Shown: piece by piece, positions 29,190 through 32,550 of the stretch
How the letters are laid out: the number at the start of each line of letters is the position of its first letter
Position numbering within the stretch: position 1 is the first letter of the stretch
DNA from: Micromonospora haikouensis
GTDB taxonomy: Bacteria; Actinomycetota; Actinomycetes; Mycobacteriales; Micromonosporaceae
Length of the DNA stretch: 32,550 nt
Direction of reading: 5' to 3'
Assembly: GCF_900091595.1 (NCBI RefSeq)
Contig: NZ_FMCW01000050.1
Span: forward strand, 1 to 32,550
Position numbers and translations under genes: made by a program
Notes under the pieces: generated by a model
Told to the model about the DNA's origin: nothing
Database searches by the model: none
The model's input: the letters and a program-made list of their open reading frames with translations, nothing else

Positions 29190-30395
29190 TCAGCTACCCG
29201 TTGATAAGCGGTTCTGTAATGCATACAAGAAGAAGAGCTTGTTTGTTTGCGCTTTCTCTAGCCCCTGATCTCGCAAGGCTTTTGCCTTCAGGAACGGGTA
29301 AGCCGCTGCGGCGACTGCCGGCAGTAGTGCGCTTAGGCCAATCGCCAGCCCGCCAGCAGCTATCGTCAGCGCTCCCGCTCCCGAGGCAATGGTGGCCGGG
29401 TCCGACGTGAGAGCATCGACTAGCCTCCTCGGATATCTTGCTGTCGCTATTTCCCTTCGAATCTCTTCCATCGCGGGCGCGATATCCCGATACCACCGGA
29501 GATCCAATTCGGCCGCTATCTCTTGACTTGACGTCATCTGCGCAACATCCTGCGACAAGCTGACGATTTCGCTGCGGAAATGCGGTAGATAATCTTTCAA
29601 TTCTTCTCGTAGATCCAAGACCTCGATCATTGGGAGGTCATCAAGGCCCTGAATTCGAGACACGATAGCATTTCCTAGAAATGCAGGCGTAGGGGTGGTC
29701 TCGTAGTTAACGTTCGGCTCTGGTGCGGCAATGCTGGGGTCCATGAGGGCAAGCCTGCGCGGGTCTTGCAGCCTCTCTAGCATCCCCGCAAAGCTCTCTT
29801 CCAGGAACTCCTCGTTCGCTAGGAACATGCGCTCCTGTGGTGGAAGGTCTTCAACCCACCCTTGTACTGTCAGCACCTGTCGATCTATGGCAGGGGCTAG
29901 ATCGGGGGCAATAAGCATCTCGTGCCTATCGCGCCACAGTCGACTGAATGCTTCGACCATCTTGGAAGACTGATCTGAATGTCGTTCGAAGAAAGGAATG
30001 ACAACAGTCGAGAAGGCGTGACGGAGTTCTTCGTTAGTGTCGCATCGCCTCATGGCGTCGTTGACTGTACTTGCCTCTTCCGGGTTGGCCAGATCATCTG
30101 CAGTGAGGCCAAGATTCTCTAAGTCTGCCGGATCGCGCTCGATCGACAGATTAAGGAACGCGTTCATCTGGCGCATGGGCATATTGAGGATGCGCCAACC
30201 GTGCATGCCGATGAAGTGATGTACCGTGGATCTAGAGCTAACCAAATTGACATGATCGGCGAAAAGGATCGCCGGCTTTACCAGCCGCGTGTCATAGCCC
30301 GGAGACTCCCTCAGCCAGGGAGAGTTAAAGTCGAAGCCGTTGTTGGGCACAAGCCTGATTGGGTCAGAGATGACCTCAACTTCGAAGGTTGGCAA
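29190..30395 (-). CDS. Unknown 401-residue cargo protein with C-terminal membrane hairpin, low G+C
   Basis: I do not recognise a characterised family. The N-terminus reads MPTFEVEVISDPIRLVPNNG, then FDFNSPWLRESPGYD and KPAILFADHVNLVSS, suggesting a compact beta-rich domain. Residues about 75-330 are mostly charged helices (EELRHAFSTVVIPFFERHSD, VLDLREELKDYLPHF, YRDIAPAMEEIRREI). Residues about 335-368 are a Gly/Ala-rich hydrophobic hairpin (TIASGAGALTIAAGGLAIGL), followed by a basic tail. The TTG start at 30395 has GGGGAG 5 bases upstream; the frame continues to 30482 but that part reads like non-coding DNA. Base composition is markedly lower than its neighbours (26 G/C of 60 in 29581-29640), a sign of recent transfer. 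It is likely an accessory gene of the element; a defence or toxin role is only a guess. Confidence 0.78.
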   Translation of the reverse strand: MPTFEVEVISDPIRLVPNNGFDFNSPWLRESPGYDTRLVKPAILFADHVNLVSSRSTVHHFIGMHGWRILNMPMRQMNAFLNLSIERDPADLENLGLTADDLANPEEASTVNDAMRRCDTNEELRHAFSTVVIPFFERHSDQSSKMVEAFSRLWRDRHEMLIAPDLAPAIDRQVLTVQGWVEDLPPQERMFLANEEFLEESFAGMLERLQDPRRLALMDPSIAAPEPNVNYETTPTPAFLGNAIVSRIQGLDDLPMIEVLDLREELKDYLPHFRSEIVSLSQDVAQMTSSQEIAAELDLRWYRDIAPAMEEIRREIATARYPRRLVDALTSDPATIASGAGALTIAAGGLAIGLSALLPAVAAAAYPFLKAKALRDQGLEKAQTNKLFFLYALQNRLSTGS

Positions 30396-30606
30396 GCCGA
30401 CTCCCCAGTGTCCCGCCGGACGGTCAGAGTCAGGGTAGGGGCCGCCCGCAAGAGGTACCGGTCGAGTGCGGCGACTCGCCAAGCGGAGCCAGCCTGATCA
30501 CCAACACGGGGGCAGGACTACCTCGAAATCGAGGCACCTTCCGAACTGGCGGTCCCACCTGCCTAGCGGCTGTCGGTACAGGCACTACGCCACTACGGTC
30601 TATGCC

Positions 30607-30851
30607 ATGGAGGAGGACCCACAGGCATAGCCTGGCGGGCTCGTATACGAGCAGCGGGTTCGATCGAGCGCGACCGCGAAGCACTCGCGCGTCTGGTCGA
30701 CGAGGACCAGGACCCGGCCGAGGTCTACTACTAGGAGTCGGCCAGTGATCCGGACGCGCGAGCGATGGATCAGGCGCAGCGTTCCTACGCCGGCCAGTAC
30801 GAGCGCAAGCTCCGACGACTTGCGCACGGACGTAGGCACTCGGAGGACTAG
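30607..30851 (+). pseudogene. Decayed small gene next to the IS1380 copy
   Basis: An ATG at 30607 gives MEEDPQA, a TAG, then PGGLVYEQRVRS in the same frame. A shift to the next frame continues IERDREALARLVDEDQDPAE and VYY, then a TAG (30732-30734), then ESASDPDARAMDQAQRSYAG and QYERKLRRLAHGRRHSED to a TAG at 30851. The combined reading looks like a natural, charged, helical protein of about 80 residues broken by two stops and a frameshift. It ends 6 bases before the insertion sequence. No function is assigned. The rest of 30396-30606 shows only a short palindrome (CCTCGA at 30521 with TCGAGG at 30529). Confidence 0.4.
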
Positions 30852-30857
30852 GGCCTG

Positions 30858-30873
30858 AGCCTCGATCCACCGA
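30858..30873 (+). repeat. IS1380 left terminal inverted repeat
   Basis: Sixteen bases identical to the reverse complement of 32535-32550. The match may continue outward beyond the window on the right side. Confidence 0.9.
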
Positions 30874-30978
30874 TGAAGGTCGGTTCGAGGGGACCCCGGA
30901 TATAGAAAGCGCCCTCTGAACTGGAAGGATAGGAGTTCTTCAGGCTTCTATCGCTCGGTTCGAGAGGGCACCTCGCAG

Positions 30979-32367
30979 GTGAGATTACGCTATGACGCGC
31001 CGGTGACGGCGGTGACGTTCGACGACGCGAATCTGGTGTCGTGCGCCGGCCTGGTGCCGGTGATGCGCCTGGCCGAGCAGGCCGGTCTGCACGACGCGGT
31101 CGCCGGCCGGGTGCGCCTGCCGACGGACAAGGGCGCGAATCCGGCCGGCAAGGTCGCCACGATCGTGGCCGGGATGATCGCGGGCGCGGACAGCATCGAT
31201 GACCTCGACGTGGCCCGGCACGGCGGCATGCGCTCACTGTTCACCAGCGTGTACGCACCCTCGACGCTCGGGTCGTTCCTGCGCACGTTCACCCACGGGC
31301 ATGTGCGGCAGTTGCAGGCCGCCGCCCGCGACACCCTGATCGGCCTCGCCGCCCGGACACCGCTACTGGCCGGCGCGGACACGCTGTGCTTCGTGGACAT
31401 CGACTCGATGCTGCGGCGGGTCTACGGCAAACAGAAGCAGGGCATCGGGTTCGGTCACGCCAAGGTCGGCGGCTACAACGTCTACCTACGCGGCTACAAC
31501 CCCCTCATCGCGACACTGTCCACCCCGCTGACGGCGCCGGTCGTCGCCGCCACGAGGCTGCGCTCGGGTGACACCGGCTCCAGCAAGGGCGCTGCCAGCA
31601 TGATCGCCGAGACCATCACCACCGCCCGCGCCTGCGGCGCGACCGGCGAGATCGTCGTACGAGCCGACTCGGCGTTCTACGCCAAGGCCGTCATCAGCAC
31701 CTGCCGACGCCACCAGGTGCGGTTCTCGGTCACCACCCGCATCGACACCAAGATCCGCACGGCCTGCGACAGCATCGACGATGACCAGTGGACCGGCATC
31801 CGGTATCCGCAGGCCATCTGGGACGAGCAGGAACAACGGTGGATCTCCGACGCGCAGATCGCCGAAACCGAATACACCGCGTTCGCCGGCACCCGCCACG
31901 CGGCGACCGCCCGGCTGATCGTGCGCCGCATCCGCCGCGACGACCCCACTCAAGCCCCGGGCCAGCAAAAACTCCTGCCGGCCTACCGATATCACGCGGT
32001 GTTCACCGACAACCCGTTCACCCTCGTGCAGGCCGAAGCCCAGCACCGCCAGCACGCGGTCATCGAACAGATCAACGCCGACCTGATCGCCGGCCCGCTC
32101 GCGCACCTGCCGTCCGGCCGGTTCAACGCCAACGCCGCCTGGCTGACCTGCGCCGGCATCGCCCACAACCTCACCCGGGCCGCCGGTCACCTCGCCGCCG
32201 GCGCCTGGACGACCGCCCGGACCACCACGATCCGGACCCGGATCATCACCGTCGCCGCCCGCCTCGCGCACCGGGCCCGCACCACCCACCTGCACCTACC
32301 CGAGCACTGGCCCTGGCAAGCCGGATTCGAGAACCTGTTCACCGCCGTTCGCGCCGCACCCGGCTGA
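30979..32367 (+). CDS. IS1380-family DDE transposase
   Basis: The 462-residue protein has the features of IS1380 transposases: an N-terminal DNA-binding part (ANLVSCAGLVPVMRLAEQAG), IAGADSIDDLDVARHGGM, and the first catalytic Asp in FVDIDSMLRRVYGKQKQG (D140/D142). GFGHAKVGGYNVYLRGYNPL follows, with the second Asp in VVRADSAFYAKAV (D230). The catalytic Glu is probably in the conserved VIEQINADLIAGPLAHLPSG region, before the final ANAAWLTCAGIAHNL. It starts at a GTG. The frame is complete and undamaged, so the copy may be active. Confidence 0.93.
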   Translation: MRLRYDAPVTAVTFDDANLVSCAGLVPVMRLAEQAGLHDAVAGRVRLPTDKGANPAGKVATIVAGMIAGADSIDDLDVARHGGMRSLFTSVYAPSTLGSFLRTFTHGHVRQLQAAARDTLIGLAARTPLLAGADTLCFVDIDSMLRRVYGKQKQGIGFGHAKVGGYNVYLRGYNPLIATLSTPLTAPVVAATRLRSGDTGSSKGAASMIAETITTARACGATGEIVVRADSAFYAKAVISTCRRHQVRFSVTTRIDTKIRTACDSIDDDQWTGIRYPQAIWDEQEQRWISDAQIAETEYTAFAGTRHAATARLIVRRIRRDDPTQAPGQQKLLPAYRYHAVFTDNPFTLVQAEAQHRQHAVIEQINADLIAGPLAHLPSGRFNANAAWLTCAGIAHNLTRAAGHLAAGAWTTARTTTIRTRIITVAARLAHRARTTHLHLPEHWPWQAGFENLFTAVRAAPG

Positions 32368-32534
32368 CCACCGCATACCGGCCGGAACCAGGCGGCCCGA
32401 CCACAGGCCACGAACCCCGCCCCACCCCCGCACAACCCTGCCCGGAGCAAGCCGATCACGTAATCGGCGATTCCGTCGTACCCCCAAAAACACCCGATAT
32501 CAGAGCTATTCAACCGCGATCATCACGAACCGCG

Positions 32535-32550
32535 TCGGTGGATCGAGGCT
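32535..32550 (-). repeat. IS1380 right terminal inverted repeat
   Basis: Perfect inverted copy of 30858-30873, ending at the window edge. Confidence 0.9.

Larger units (their letters stand above)
25082..30857. mobile_element. AICE-like integrative element (right end not seen)
   Basis: A rep-xis-int cassette of pSAM2 type sits directly downstream of tRNA-Val, as in actinomycete integrative and conjugative elements. The attachment core would be the 3' part of the tRNA gene. No copy of the tRNA 3' end is found elsewhere in the window, so the other end is outside or lost. FtsK/TraB, Spd and KorSA-type genes are absent from the visible part. The element may continue beyond the IS1380 copy or be decayed. 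The right limit given is only the start of that insertion. Confidence 0.65.
30858..32550 (+). mobile_element. IS1380-family insertion sequence
   Basis: AGCCTCGATCCACCGA (30858-30873) is repeated in perfect inverted form at 32535-32550, the last base of the window. The terminal repeats may extend a few bases further outward, which cannot be checked on the right. One transposase gene fills the inside. The length of about 1.7 kb is typical of the family. Target duplications cannot be assessed because the right flank is missing. Confidence 0.9.

Noticed and set aside
28499..29224. A 241-codon open frame on the minus strand in the region upstream of rep
   Set aside because: Arg/Pro/Ala-rich throughout, with no good ribosome-binding site or domain; the same DNA carries several repeats and hairpins. 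A short real gene cannot be fully excluded.
25082..32550. Second attachment site (repeat of the tRNA-Val 3' end)
   Set aside because: No match to CTGGTTCGATCCCAGT or ATCGCCCA in context was found downstream; GGTTCGATC at 30656-30664 matches only nine bases and lacks the flanks.
1..32550. Composite transposon formed by the two insertion sequences at the window ends
   Set aside because: The left element is IS4-type and the right one IS1380-type, with unrelated transposases and ends, so they cannot act together.

Overview
The window looks like the chromosome of a high-G+C actinomycete, most probably Micromonospora or a close relative. The evidence is the very high G+C with G/C-ending codons, SsgB-type and Spo0M-type sporulation proteins, a class II HelD helicase, several apparently leaderless genes, and an integrative element of the pSAM2/AICE type next to a tRNA gene. 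The genus is an inference; no 16S or other marker is present.

Layout. 1-334: the 5' part of an IS4-family transposase gene (minus strand), cut by the window edge. 335-1399: a MerR-type DNA-binding domain fused to a PP2C phosphatase. 1481-9890: a galactoside catabolic locus. On the minus strand a solute-binding lipoprotein, two ABC permeases and a GH36 alpha-galactosidase form a tight operon; divergently, a GH42 beta-galactosidase overlaps a DeoR-family regulator. No ABC ATPase is present, so a shared MsiK-like ATPase is inferred. 10093-24959: a core-genome stretch with Spo0M, a small two-helix membrane protein, a small polar protein, HelD, an SGNH hydrolase, a TPR/membrane/FN3-like protein, a divergent MarR-VOC pair, an unknown protein convergent with a K+ channel, DUF4236, a flavin reductase-like protein, Rrf2, AraC, an SDR oxidoreductase, SsgB and a PGPGW (TIGR02611) membrane protein. 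25010-25081: tRNA-Val(CAC).

25082-30857: an integrative element beside the tRNA gene. It has a rep-xis-int cassette with overlapping stops and starts, about 1.07 kb of structured DNA without a convincing gene, and a clearly lower-G+C 401-residue protein of unknown function with a C-terminal membrane hairpin. No transfer genes and no second attachment site are visible. 30858-32550: an IS1380-family insertion sequence with perfect 16-bp inverted ends, following a decayed small gene.

The regulatory DNA is informative. A near-consensus promoter is followed at once by a hairpin and T6 run (14763-14830). A 14-bp palindrome holds the -35 boxes of two divergent leaderless genes (17963-18016). A TetR-type palindrome overlaps the SDR start site (22754-22765). 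Three related palindromes (TCAAGG-N-CCTTGA type) lie in the integrative element. The most novel items are the 401-residue cargo protein with the structured region beside it, and the promoter-terminator unit between helD and the SGNH hydrolase.
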